From GCA-2786165 sp964625775 (GTDB lineage: Bacteria > Pseudomonadota > Gammaproteobacteria > Legionellales > Legionellaceae), in assembly GCA_964625775.1 (NCBI GenBank), contig CAZVEH010000039.1, positions 1 through 21,013 of the forward strand: a stretch of 21,013 nt of DNA, written 5' to 3'. Below are positions 1-6,838 of the stretch, piece after piece; the stretch's first letter is position 1, and every line of letters starts with the position of its first letter. The position numbers and the translations under genes were made by a program. The notes below the pieces were generated by a model that worked only from the letters and a program-made list of their open reading frames with translations, was not told the origin of the DNA and searched no databases.

Positions 1-2
1 TA

Positions 3-44
3 CCACACGACAGGAGATCCCTCGCTGCGCTCGGGATGACGTGG
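3..44 (+). repeat. Terminal dispersed repeat, left copy
   Basis: These 42 bp match 20959-21000 perfectly in inverted orientation. The similarity resumes for three bases after a single mismatch at position 45. The element is GC-rich in an AT-rich setting and contains an imperfect hairpin (ATCCC at 17-21 against GGGAT at 33-37). It lies at the very edge of the window, so its outer limit cannot be seen. A small dispersed intergenic repeat family is the simplest reading; a terminal inverted repeat of one 21-kb element is possible but less likely. Confidence 0.85.
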
Positions 45-515
45 GGAGTTACGAAAAAACTATATAAGCAATTGAGGCAAGAGTATCCCAAGATACCACC
101 AGATCTTACTACGGCTGTAGTAGAGTTTGTTTCTGGAGGTGCAAGAGAGGAAACATTTGCACAGTTTTGTAAAAGAATGCTTAAAAAAATTGAATTTGAT
201 ACTCAAGAAGAAAGGGAGGATTATATTTATAGAATTCTTATCAAAACTGGTCGAGAAACCTGCAAAAATGTAGGATTACTTGAAATCCTAAAAACAGCAA
301 TTTCGGAGGCAATCTCGGAAGTAAGACAAGAGCGTGTAGAAAGAAAACCAGCAGCTTTATCATCTCCTTCTTCAATGACATTAACTGCTGAGAGAACCTC
401 ACATAAAATGTTTGATGCTACTGATAAAAAACGGAGGCTTCCTGTCGAAGAGCATGAACAGGCAGCTACCAAAAAAGCATCCCAAAGCCCAAGGACAACT
501 CCTAGAAACCACTAA
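36..515 (+). CDS. Unrecognised small protein whose reading frame runs through the terminal repeat
   Basis: I do not recognise this 159-residue protein. The first 100 residues are charged and predicted helical, with no membrane segment or signal peptide. The last 60 residues are a low-complexity tail rich in Ser, Thr, Lys and Arg, with a basic KKRR cluster. The only ATG near the beginning (36) lies inside the 42-bp repeat. The frame stays open upstream through the whole repeat to the window edge, and no Shine-Dalgarno sequence sits at a useful distance: AGGAG at 12-16 is about 20 bases away. The real start may therefore be outside the window, or the repeat may have cut off the true 5' end and supplied a start codon. 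Coding status is supported mainly by length and by the protein-like first 100 residues. An effector-like or orphan protein is possible but unproven. Confidence 0.5.
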   Translation: MTWGVTKKLYKQLRQEYPKIPPDLTTAVVEFVSGGAREETFAQFCKRMLKKIEFDTQEEREDYIYRILIKTGRETCKNVGLLEILKTAISEAISEVRQERVERKPAALSSPSSMTLTAERTSHKMFDATDKKRRLPVEEHEQAATKKASQSPRTTPRNH

Positions 516-546
516 TTTTATTGTATTGCAGTACACAAGTCTTTGT

Positions 547-575
547 TTTTCAATACCATTAAATGGTATTGAAAA
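547..575. repeat. Perfect 13-bp stem hairpin
   Basis: TTTTCAATACCAT (547-559) is followed by the loop TAA and its exact complement (563-575). The stem is AT-rich and no T-run follows on either strand, so it is not a textbook intrinsic terminator. It lies 31 bases after the stop of the first gene and 70 bases before the intron remnant. It could be an mRNA 3'-end structure, a dimeric protein operator, or related to intron insertion, since some group II introns target hairpins. Confidence 0.6.
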
Positions 576-644
576 GTTGGGTTTTCTCTGGATTAACGTT
601 TTTGGTGGTGACCGTTATTAAGATTTTTTGTGGAGCTTGTCTGA

Positions 645-764
645 ACGCCCACTTTTGGGGGTTCTTCCACAGAACCCACTTTTGATCCTCAATTCAAGGA
701 ATATTTCCAGAAAAGAGAACAGGAGCGCAAGACTAGGAAAATGCTACTGAAAAACTCAAAGTAA
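645..764 (+). pseudogene. Remnant of a group II intron-encoded reverse transcriptase/maturase C-terminus
   Basis: After a stop at 642-644 this frame gives about 39 residues ending in a TAA at 762-764. It contains PTFDPQFKEYFQKREQERK. This resembles the extreme C-terminus of group II intron maturases, where a pattern of Asn/Trp-x-Asp-Pro-x-x-x-x-Tyr-Phe-x-x-Arg is common. That comparison is from memory. The position strongly supports the reading: the frame ends 35 bases upstream of a clear intron domain V, exactly where a maturase ORF normally ends. No RT catalytic motifs (such as YADD) are present, so the rest of the protein is missing. Confidence 0.45.
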
Positions 765-799
765 GCCGGATTGAAACTGCTTTGATCTTATGCGGGCTT

Positions 800-833
800 G
801 AGCGTAATGCGGTGAAAGTCGCACGTTGCGTTC
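800..833 (+). ncRNA. Group II intron domain V
   Basis: This 34-nt segment has the diagnostic domain V layout: an AGC catalytic triad at 801-803, a two-base bulge in the 3' arm, the core GCGGTGAAAGTCGC and a GAAA tetraloop (814-817). The lower stem differs from the common GAGCCGTAT form but still pairs along its length through G-C, A-T and G-T pairs. The catalytic hairpin is thus structurally intact although the intron is truncated. Confidence 0.88.
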
Positions 834-1135
834 TTAGAGGACTGCTCCTCAGTAATGGGGAGTGGTTACTCGACTATACACGTTTTCCTTATAATGGTTG
901 TTGCCGAAATTATTTAAAGTTAAAATATTTGATAAGCAGATTTCCGACTTTTCGAGGCAAGATCAATCGAATGATGTCTTTTTTGAATGTATCGTAGACA
1001 GAGATATGTAAAATGAGCCAAATATATAAAAAAGCAAGGAAAAAGCCCCTAGTACTTGAGTTGAATATAACTTCAAAAAATTTTTAGTGAGTTTTTTAAA
1101 TAATCGGCAAAATGCAGAATAGTGAGGAGCATTAT

Positions 1136-1684
1136 ATGAGTAAGAAAGATCAAACAGCATGGGCACAGGCCGCGTTTGAAAAAAAAAATCCTAGAAGAAT
1201 AGCTATTACAATGACTGATTTAAAAGAGCTACAGACGGATCATCAGCGTATTATTAAAGAGTTAAATGCAACATTAGATAAAATTGTAAAAAGACATGAG
1301 GACGTAAATGTAGCTGTACAAGCGATGATACATGCGCTTACCGGCATGATGATTTTTTACTCGATGGGTGTTGGTTCAGTAGTAACATATACTTCGGCTC
1401 AACTTGTTCAAGCATTACGTACTCAAGGACATGATAGAGCAGTTGAAACGATAAAAAATTCCATCAATTCCAGTGCAATTATATTGGATAAAGTAGCTTC
1501 GGCAATAAAAGATCAAGAAGCTGATATAGCAAGAAAAAGAAAATCCCCAGAAAGTAATTCTGCTTCTTGTTATTGTGGTTTTTTTACTGTTGCAGCAGCA
1601 GCAGCTATAGGGGCAGCTTTGTATCTTTCATCACAAAATGAAAAAAATAATATTTCGGGGCCTGCTCCAGCTGCTTTTTTGTGA
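1136..1684 (+). CDS. Unrecognised small protein with helical core and C-terminal membrane anchor
   Basis: The start at 1136 is chosen over an in-frame ATG at 1112 because GAGGAG (1124-1129) lies six bases upstream of it; the earlier ATG has no ribosome binding site. The 182-residue product has a charged N-terminus, a helical region of about residues 25-60 likely to form a coiled coil, a moderately hydrophobic stretch around 65-90, a second helical segment, and a clear hydrophobic segment near 150-168. That last segment begins CYCGFF and is alanine-rich. A short polar tail ends in proline, alanine and leucine. No catalytic motif is visible. The design (cytosolic helices plus a C-terminal anchor) resembles that of the other membrane coiled-coil proteins in this window, but I see no direct sequence similarity. 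The family is unknown to me. Confidence 0.7.
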   Translation: MSKKDQTAWAQAAFEKKNPRRIAITMTDLKELQTDHQRIIKELNATLDKIVKRHEDVNVAVQAMIHALTGMMIFYSMGVGSVVTYTSAQLVQALRTQGHDRAVETIKNSINSSAIILDKVASAIKDQEADIARKRKSPESNSASCYCGFFTVAAAAAIGAALYLSSQNEKNNISGPAPAAFL

Positions 1685-1734
1685 TATTTGAATACTTTAG
1701 TAGATGAAAGACGCAGCAAATATCTTATATATTA

Positions 1735-1786
1735 TGTCATTTGAGTAGACCCACTGGGGTTCCTAGGTGAATCTACTCAAATGACA
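1735..1786. repeat. Long hairpin with perfect 15-bp stem between convergent genes
   Basis: TGTCATTTGAGTAGA (1735-1749) is exactly complementary to 1772-1786. A 22-base loop may extend the helix with CACT (1752-1755) pairing to GGTG (1766-1769), the last pair being T-G. It starts 51 bases after the stop of the + strand gene. There is no T-run, so an ordinary intrinsic terminator is unlikely. A bidirectional 3'-end stabiliser, a REP-like element or the remains of a miniature inverted-repeat element are the alternatives. Confidence 0.65.
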
Positions 1787-1989
1787 CATAAATAAATAAT
1801 TCTTGGCAAGACTGTTTATAGCGAATAATTTTTTCCATCATAGTGACATGGTCAAGCAAATGCACACACCTAGTTGGGTTGATCTACATAAACGGGGCAA
1901 ATGCGAATTAGGATCGGACGGGTCTCGATGAATCACTTCCATTGTGACAAAAAAATTATGGATAGAAATTGTCCGGAATTTTTGCCGGT

Positions 1990-2089
1990 TCCGGGCTAGA
2001 ACCCCGGATAGAAGCTAAAAACAATTTAATTCGATAGCTATATTTTTAGATTAAAAATTAAACACGACCCTTTTTTACCGGGATCCCGG
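1990..2089. repeat. CCGG-rich palindrome cluster downstream of the pseudo-ABC gene
   Basis: TCCGGG (1990-1995) pairs with CCCGGA (2003-2008) across a 7-base loop, and CCGGGATCCCGG (2078-2089) is a perfect 12-bp palindrome followed directly by another CCGG. The palindrome lies 11 bases beyond the stop of the minus-strand gene. On that strand it is followed by TAAAAAA rather than a T-run, so it is a poor terminator. Confidence 0.45.
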
Positions 2090-2100
2090 CCGGAGGTCAA

Positions 2101-5100
2101 TTACACTATGTCTCCAACTTGCCAATAGCTAGTAGTTCGCGATCCAATCAGTGCAGATTGTTCCTCTCCACGGTCGTTTTCTAATTGATGACTGCTTTGA
2201 TCTTGGTAATAACCTACTGGGCGAAAGTTCCTTTCGATAATCGATTTTTGCATATCAATTACGGTAGAAAACTTCTCTGGGGGAGAACACAGTGCTTTTA
2301 AATGCAGTCTTTGCTGTGATAATGTTTTGTAAAAACATGTATTATGATTACTTGTAAGCTCACCATAGGTGCCCTGCTCAACAATACCCCCTTTTAAATA
2401 AAACACCTGATTCACATAGTGGTCTAATAAATATAATTTATCAGTCACCATAATCGTGATTAATTGCCCAGAAAGTTTAATAAGCGTTTTTAGAATCGAG
2501 ATCTCATCATGATAAGCCAGATCTTTCGTTGGATTATCTAGAATTAAGCATAGACCTCCCTTTAGTATCGCTCTAGCAATTGCAAGACGCCGTTTTTCTA
2601 CACGAGTGCTACTGGTTTTATCAAGCTCGTCTTCGATTCTGACAAAGCGAGTTTTTAAGGCAGAAATATTTTCATCGGGATCAATCAATCCAGCCTCGCT
2701 TGCGGCTTCCAAAACTTCTGCATCACTCGCAGTTTTATTGCCATATTTAATCGTATCGAACCAGCTGAGACCGTAAATAAACTCATCTTTGCTATCAATA
2801 ATTGTGAGAAATCTATATAAGGCTTGGTCCTCCAGTGTATCGATATCTAAAGGAAGAAAGCTTATCTTTCCACTTAAAGGAGCAGCCTCTCTGCGCAACA
2901 GTCGCACAAGAGCTAACTGTTCACCCGATTCTTCACCCACAAAAGCAAAAAAATCATTTTTTTGGATAGAAAAACTAAAATTATTTAAAATTTGCTTAGC
3001 ATTATGGCTTTTATACCAAACGTTACTAAAAGTAATGCTCTTCAAGTCCCAACCAAGCGAAGTGCTATTGTCTGGCTCTTGGCTTTGGAGTGGTATGAGG
3101 TTCTGGATGTGTTTTTCTTTGTACTCACTTTGAGCCCTTCCTTCTGACCACATAGAATACTGTATCAATCGTTTTGCGTACTCGGATGAAGAGAGTAGTT
3201 GCGATAGTAAGGGAGACAGTTGATTTAACCTCATTGTAAGCATATAAAGATAATAAAAAAGCAATATATAATCTGTTAGACTCTTATCAGACTGTTGATA
3301 CGTGCTTGCCCAATAGATAGCACCCACTAGAAAAGTTAAATTTCCTGTTAGTACCCCAAGGATTTTAGTTTGTGAATCGTAATATGATTTGTTCTTGGCC
3401 GTAGGGAGTACACTTTTCAAGACACGGATAATAGCATCTTTTTCATCCTCCACTCGCTCATGAAACTTAACCAAATCCCTTCTGCCTATGGAGGTTCGTA
3501 GTTGGTCATATAAAATTTGATTTTCTGCTAAATTTGATTTGAAAGAATTAGCATATCTAGGATTTAAAAAATAGAATGTATAGGCAAGATATAAAAAAAC
3601 AGCACCAGCAGAAACTCCACCTACTAATCTGTCTTTACACCCAATGGCAATATTAAACCCAAGCAAGTCAATATAGGCAGGTATTAATTTACCGTAAGTC
3701 TGTTTAATAAAAAGTGAGATGTGATCGACGTACTCTGTAGTGAACGACTTTGTAAATCTTTCTACACTATTCACATTAGGATTAAAAACGACAGACAGTA
3801 AATCCATGGTAAATTTTTCCACCACATCTGCGCTGATATCAACGAGCAACTTATGTTTAAGTTCAGCTAAAACGGGCAACAATAAAATCAAGATGACAAG
3901 GATAGAAAACTGATCAATATCAGGATTCTGATTGAATATTTCCAGGAAAAAAATGGGGAGCACTATTTTCGCACTTATGTTTGCCAGATCAATCGTGTGT
4001 ATAAAGATCATACTCAATAAATTAGGCCTACTATAAGTGTATTTGGAGAAAAAAATCGCAATATTAGCCAGTGATTTCCTGTTGCTCACATAATATAACG
4101 AATCACTTGCCAAAAGACATTTACTTAATGCAATGTTCAAGCTGGGATAAGCGGTTTTGATAACCTCAAGAACGCGCTTTTCTTCGATATATCGAATAAG
4201 CTCCTCAAATGTATTTGCGTCATGAATGTCTTGAATGAGTTTTTGGCAAATAATTTTGATGTCTTCTGGCATGTGTTGACAGCCAGGACCAGGTGTTTCT
4301 CCCTGCTTAAGTTGTTGTGTAACAATGTCAGAGCAAGTCGATTTAAGGTTTGATAAATGCGCAGGTCGTTCTTGCTCGAGTAAATCCTGAGCTAAACTAA
4401 TCATCTCTTTTGAATGCCGTGCATTGATAATTTCATCGTAAGCACAGGCCAAGAGATTAAGCTCCGTAGACCCATTCAGAAAGTTAGCATTGCCAATATC
4501 TGGTCTAGTTGACTTGATAAATATCAACGCTTTGATGAGCTTGCAAGCTGAAGGAAATAACCTTTCTTTTTCAACTAAGCCATAATATTCAGGAATTTTT
4601 TGCTGAAAACTATTCCAAGTCTCTAAACTAGAAAAGCTGGTTCTCGGAAGAGGGTTAGACAAAACGTCAGCTTCTTTTTTATCTAGTTTTAAGGCCAAAT
4701 CAATATCCACACAAACACACCGATGATTTGCTAGGGTCAAACAATTTCCCATGGTTGTTGCATCAATTAAGATTCGTCCCGTTGTATTGTAGACATCTAA
4801 TACCAGCGCTTTGATTTCCTCATCTGTTGCTTGTCGCCCTTCTATGTACGGGATAATCCAACCGCTAGCAGGGTTGTGTATGGCATATTCTTCGGGAAGC
4901 ATCTCGTCATGAGCTTCTCTTGCAGGGGGTTCAATGTTTTGATTGATCTCATTCCATATTCTTACAGAGCGCTCGGCGCCCTCATAGGGAAGTCTTTCGA
5001 CGTCCTCGATCAATACTTTAAAGACTAATTTTTTTTCTTTATCGCAGAAAACCGCATGTGAGGAGCCAGCAGCGAGATATTCCCATTCCATTTTTTTCTG

Positions 5101-5103
5101 CAT
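2101..5103 (-). CDS. Kinase-like domain fused to an ABC-exporter-like protein with degenerate ATPase
   Basis: A 1000-residue protein in three parts. Residues 1-150 resemble a minimal protein-kinase fold: a glycine/serine-rich loop AAGSSHAVF (11-19), lysine 29 in VFKVL, a hinge-like GWIIPYIEG (81-89), a catalytic-loop-like LIDATTMGN (D114, N120) and a DFG-like VDIDLAL (D133/D135). Residues 150-340 are helical. Residues 362-628 hold about six membrane segments, as in half-size ABC exporters. Residues 685-915 follow the ABC nucleotide-binding domain but lack the key residues: Walker A reads GEESGEQLA (Lys to Gln729), the Q-loop Gln is Asp770, the signature LSGGE is STRVE (832-836), Walker B keeps D856 but the catalytic Glu is Asn857, and the H-loop His is Asp888. 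The hydrophobic frame and LAIARAIL are well kept, so this looks like a maintained pseudo-ATPase rather than a decaying gene. The start has AGGA seven bases upstream. The 195-base gap to the upstream gene suggests its own transcript. The kinase assignment is moderate; the ABC fold is confident. Confidence 0.8.
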   Translation of the reverse strand: MQKKMEWEYLAAGSSHAVFCDKEKKLVFKVLIEDVERLPYEGAERSVRIWNEINQNIEPPAREAHDEMLPEEYAIHNPASGWIIPYIEGRQATDEEIKALVLDVYNTTGRILIDATTMGNCLTLANHRCVCVDIDLALKLDKKEADVLSNPLPRTSFSSLETWNSFQQKIPEYYGLVEKERLFPSACKLIKALIFIKSTRPDIGNANFLNGSTELNLLACAYDEIINARHSKEMISLAQDLLEQERPAHLSNLKSTCSDIVTQQLKQGETPGPGCQHMPEDIKIICQKLIQDIHDANTFEELIRYIEEKRVLEVIKTAYPSLNIALSKCLLASDSLYYVSNRKSLANIAIFFSKYTYSRPNLLSMIFIHTIDLANISAKIVLPIFFLEIFNQNPDIDQFSILVILILLLPVLAELKHKLLVDISADVVEKFTMDLLSVVFNPNVNSVERFTKSFTTEYVDHISLFIKQTYGKLIPAYIDLLGFNIAIGCKDRLVGGVSAGAVFLYLAYTFYFLNPRYANSFKSNLAENQILYDQLRTSIGRRDLVKFHERVEDEKDAIIRVLKSVLPTAKNKSYYDSQTKILGVLTGNLTFLVGAIYWASTYQQSDKSLTDYILLFYYLYMLTMRLNQLSPLLSQLLSSSEYAKRLIQYSMWSEGRAQSEYKEKHIQNLIPLQSQEPDNSTSLGWDLKSITFSNVWYKSHNAKQILNNFSFSIQKNDFFAFVGEESGEQLALVRLLRREAAPLSGKISFLPLDIDTLEDQALYRFLTIIDSKDEFIYGLSWFDTIKYGNKTASDAEVLEAASEAGLIDPDENISALKTRFVRIEDELDKTSSTRVEKRRLAIARAILKGGLCLILDNPTKDLAYHDEISILKTLIKLSGQLITIMVTDKLYLLDHYVNQVFYLKGGIVEQGTYGELTSNHNTCFYKTLSQQRLHLKALCSPPEKFSTVIDMQKSIIERNFRPVGYYQDQSSHQLENDRGEEQSALIGSRTTSYWQVGDIV

Positions 5104-5154
5104 AATATAATCCTGTTCAACTCAATAGATAAGCACACTTGCCGAGAAAATCGG

Positions 5155-5176
5155 ACACCTTACAGGGGTGTTTTTT
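5155..5176 (+). terminator. Terminator-like hairpin on + strand with no obvious gene upstream
   Basis: ACACCT (5155-5160) pairs with GGGTGT (5166-5171, last inner pair T-G) around TACAG, followed by TTTTTT. It is oriented for + strand transcription, yet both neighbours are minus-strand genes. It could end an antisense or leader transcript over the start of the pseudo-ABC gene, or be a chance structure. The stem is short. Confidence 0.35.
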
Positions 5177-5298
5177 GATGTTGAATGATACAAGATATTT
5201 ATATTTCCGCATCAAATAAGGCGTTTCGATTGTAATCAATTTCAATCTATGAATATATAGTTTTTTAGCCATGCTATGTCTATCTATTCAGGTAAGTA

Positions 5299-6708
5299 CT
5301 ATGGCTGGGGTTTTGAAAGCAACCGAATCATCTGATTGTCTAATCGACTTGCAACGTAAGCACCCAAAAAAACAGACAGTGAAACCAACAGAAACGCCCC
5401 GTAAAATACAGTTTTGTCGTAATCTGCGAGCAAACGAAAATCATGTATTCCAGAGTCGCGGATGGCGAAACTCAACAACAAAGAAGACAATGCGATGCCT
5501 AAACTGATTGAGAGTTGTCGAATGATATTATAGACAGCAGCCACTCGACTCACCTCAGTGGCAGCAAAGCCTAAAATACCTATGGTTTGCATTGGCGCTC
5601 CACACAACCCACTAAACAACCCCCTTATAAATAATATTCCTAACCCGATCCATAAAGGCGTAGCCTCATTTAGAGTTAAAATTAAAGGGGTGATGAGTCC
5701 AATACCCGTCAGGCCGGTGATAATCGGTCGTTTGGCTGAGTACATATGAAACCATTTTACGGAAAGACGGCTGGTGCAAATGGCGCCTAAGGCTTGCATA
5801 CCCATAATCATCCCTGCTTCAATGGCTGTATGGCCGACACCAAGTTGAAGAAAAATTGCAATTAGAAAAATGGCCCCAAAGTGCGCGATTTGAAACATCA
5901 TTTGAATCAAATTGGCTTGTACAAACAGACGTTTATGAAAAAAGCTCAAATCAATCAAAGGTGAAGCAGTCCTATGTTCTTGTTGAATAAACAAATATCC
6001 AAAGAAAAGACTCAACGTGAATAAACACGTATTTTTCCAGGTGATACCTTGTTCACCTACTGATGAAAGCACATAAAAAATCAACAATAAAGCACTGGCA
6101 GAGCACACAAACCCCCAGACATCTAAGTTCGCGATACGGGATATTTTATGTTCCTTGAGCCACCATAAAGCAAAAATCGCCGCAATGGCGCAAATTGGCG
6201 TAGCGAATAAAAACACCCATTTCCAATTCAGATAATAGATCATTATCCCACCCAAGGTTGGGGCAATGGCTGGAGCAATAAGAGAAGGAATAAAAATATA
6301 GCTCGAAATACTCGCATATTCTGACGGTTCAAAGACTCGAAAGACCATCGTCATACCCACTGGCACAATCAATCCCCCAGCCAAACCTTGCACAAACCGC
6401 ATCGCGATCAGAAATTGAATACTAGGCGCCAAAGCACAAAGTAACGAGGTTAAACCAAATATTAAAATAGCAAAAATAAACACCCTTTTATCACCGAAGC
6501 GGTCACCCGTCCAACCACTGATGGGAATACTCAGTGCTAAAGCCAACAAAAAAGCATTATTAATCCATTCTGTATCTGTAACCAATATATGAAAGTGAGA
6601 AGCTATTGCGGGTAACGCAATATTAACAATGGTCAAGTCCAGTCTGTCTAAAAACAAAACCACCGCATAAATTGCAGCAACCATATATCGATATTGTAAA
6701 ATTCGCAT
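5299..6708 (-). CDS. DHA2-family (EmrB/QacA-type) MFS efflux transporter
   Basis: This 469-residue inner-membrane protein is hydrophobic throughout. It shows the DHA2 signature LDLTIVNIALP near residues 23-33, MFS motif A GDRFGDKR (68-75) between the second and third helices, and a proline/glycine-rich antiporter motif (IAPAIAPTLGG, 144-154) in helix 5. DHA2 proteins usually have 14 helices and export drugs, dyes or other amphiphiles in exchange for protons. Length fits the family. The start has GAGG four bases upstream of the ATG. It lies 130 bases downstream of katG on the same strand, and a 14-bp palindrome sits in that gap. No membrane-fusion partner (EmrA) is next to it, so it may act alone across the inner membrane. 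The substrate cannot be inferred. Confidence 0.88.
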   Translation of the reverse strand: MRILQYRYMVAAIYAVVLFLDRLDLTIVNIALPAIASHFHILVTDTEWINNAFLLALALSIPISGWTGDRFGDKRVFIFAILIFGLTSLLCALAPSIQFLIAMRFVQGLAGGLIVPVGMTMVFRVFEPSEYASISSYIFIPSLIAPAIAPTLGGIMIYYLNWKWVFLFATPICAIAAIFALWWLKEHKISRIANLDVWGFVCSASALLLIFYVLSSVGEQGITWKNTCLFTLSLFFGYLFIQQEHRTASPLIDLSFFHKRLFVQANLIQMMFQIAHFGAIFLIAIFLQLGVGHTAIEAGMIMGMQALGAICTSRLSVKWFHMYSAKRPIITGLTGIGLITPLILTLNEATPLWIGLGILFIRGLFSGLCGAPMQTIGILGFAATEVSRVAAVYNIIRQLSISLGIALSSLLLSFAIRDSGIHDFRLLADYDKTVFYGAFLLVSLSVFLGAYVASRLDNQMIRLLSKPQP

Positions 6709-6798
6709 ACAACCTCACAAATTGTGACGCAGTGACAAGCCTTGATACACAATAGTATTCTCAGTAGGCCGTAGAAATCCCAGTGGAAATGGGCACAT

Positions 6799-6812
6799 AC
6801 ATTTTAAAATGT
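6799..6812. promoter_or_regulatory. 14-bp perfect palindrome between katG and the MFS gene
   Basis: ACATTTTAAAATGT is perfectly self-complementary and lies about 90 bases upstream of the MFS start, between it and the katG stop. TetR- or MarR-type regulators of efflux genes often bind such symmetric sites, but no regulator gene is nearby and AT-rich palindromes can arise by chance. Confidence 0.25.
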
Positions 6813-6838
6813 CATTTACGCCTTCAACGATAAAGCAA

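Larger units (their letters stand above)
645..877 (+). mobile_element. 3' fragment of a bacterial group II intron
   Basis: The order maturase tail, TGCGGGCTTGAGC linker, domain V (800-833), domain VI (about 834-870) and a terminal TACTCGACTAT (867-877) is the standard 3' layout of bacterial group II introns. Domain VI forms an 8-bp stem, ACTGCTCC (841-848) with GGAGTGGT (859-866). The 5' splice site, domains I-IV and most of the maturase ORF are absent upstream, so this is a 5'-truncated, splicing-incompetent copy. The exact 3' boundary is uncertain by a few bases. Confidence 0.8.
516..1135. other. Gene-free interval with hairpin and group II intron remnant
   Basis: No intact gene is visible across these 620 bases. 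The interval holds an AT-rich hairpin (547-575), the 3' end of a group II intron (about 645-877) and about 250 bases of AT-rich sequence leading to the next gene. A 10-bp direct repeat, CCCACTTTTG, occurs at 648-657 and 676-685. I found no convincing sigma-70 promoter for the gene at 1136; a TTGAAtataacTTCAA inverted repeat lies at about 1060-1075. Confidence 0.6.
1685..2100. other. Convergent intergenic region with structured repeats, no gene seen
   Basis: The flanking genes point towards each other across these 416 bases. The region holds a perfect 15-bp stem hairpin (1735-1786), a short GC hairpin (1990-2008), a 12-bp GC palindrome (2078-2089), and seven CCGG words within 1973-2093, which is unusual for such an AT-rich interval. 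Only ORFs of 21-34 codons exist on the minus strand and none has a recognisable product. Confidence 0.6.

Noticed and set aside
412..621. 69-codon + strand ORF overlapping the end of the first gene
   Set aside because: It overlaps the first gene in another frame, passes through the 13-bp hairpin and has no ribosome binding site.
782..997. 71-codon + strand ORF following the maturase remnant
   Set aside because: It runs through group II intron domains V and VI, so the sequence is explained as RNA structure; the product has no protein-like pattern.
1745..1945. Short minus-strand ORFs of 21 and 34 codons that might be transposase relics
   Set aside because: Neither shows a recognisable motif or a ribosome binding site, and no terminal repeats or target duplications frame them.
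1981..2010. T-arm-like sequence suggesting a degenerate tRNA
   Set aside because: The loop CTAGAAC does not match the conserved T-loop and no acceptor, D or anticodon arms surround it.
2078..2089. GC palindrome as intrinsic terminator of the pseudo-ABC gene
   Set aside because: On the minus strand it is followed by TAAAAAA rather than a T-run, so it does not meet the criteria.
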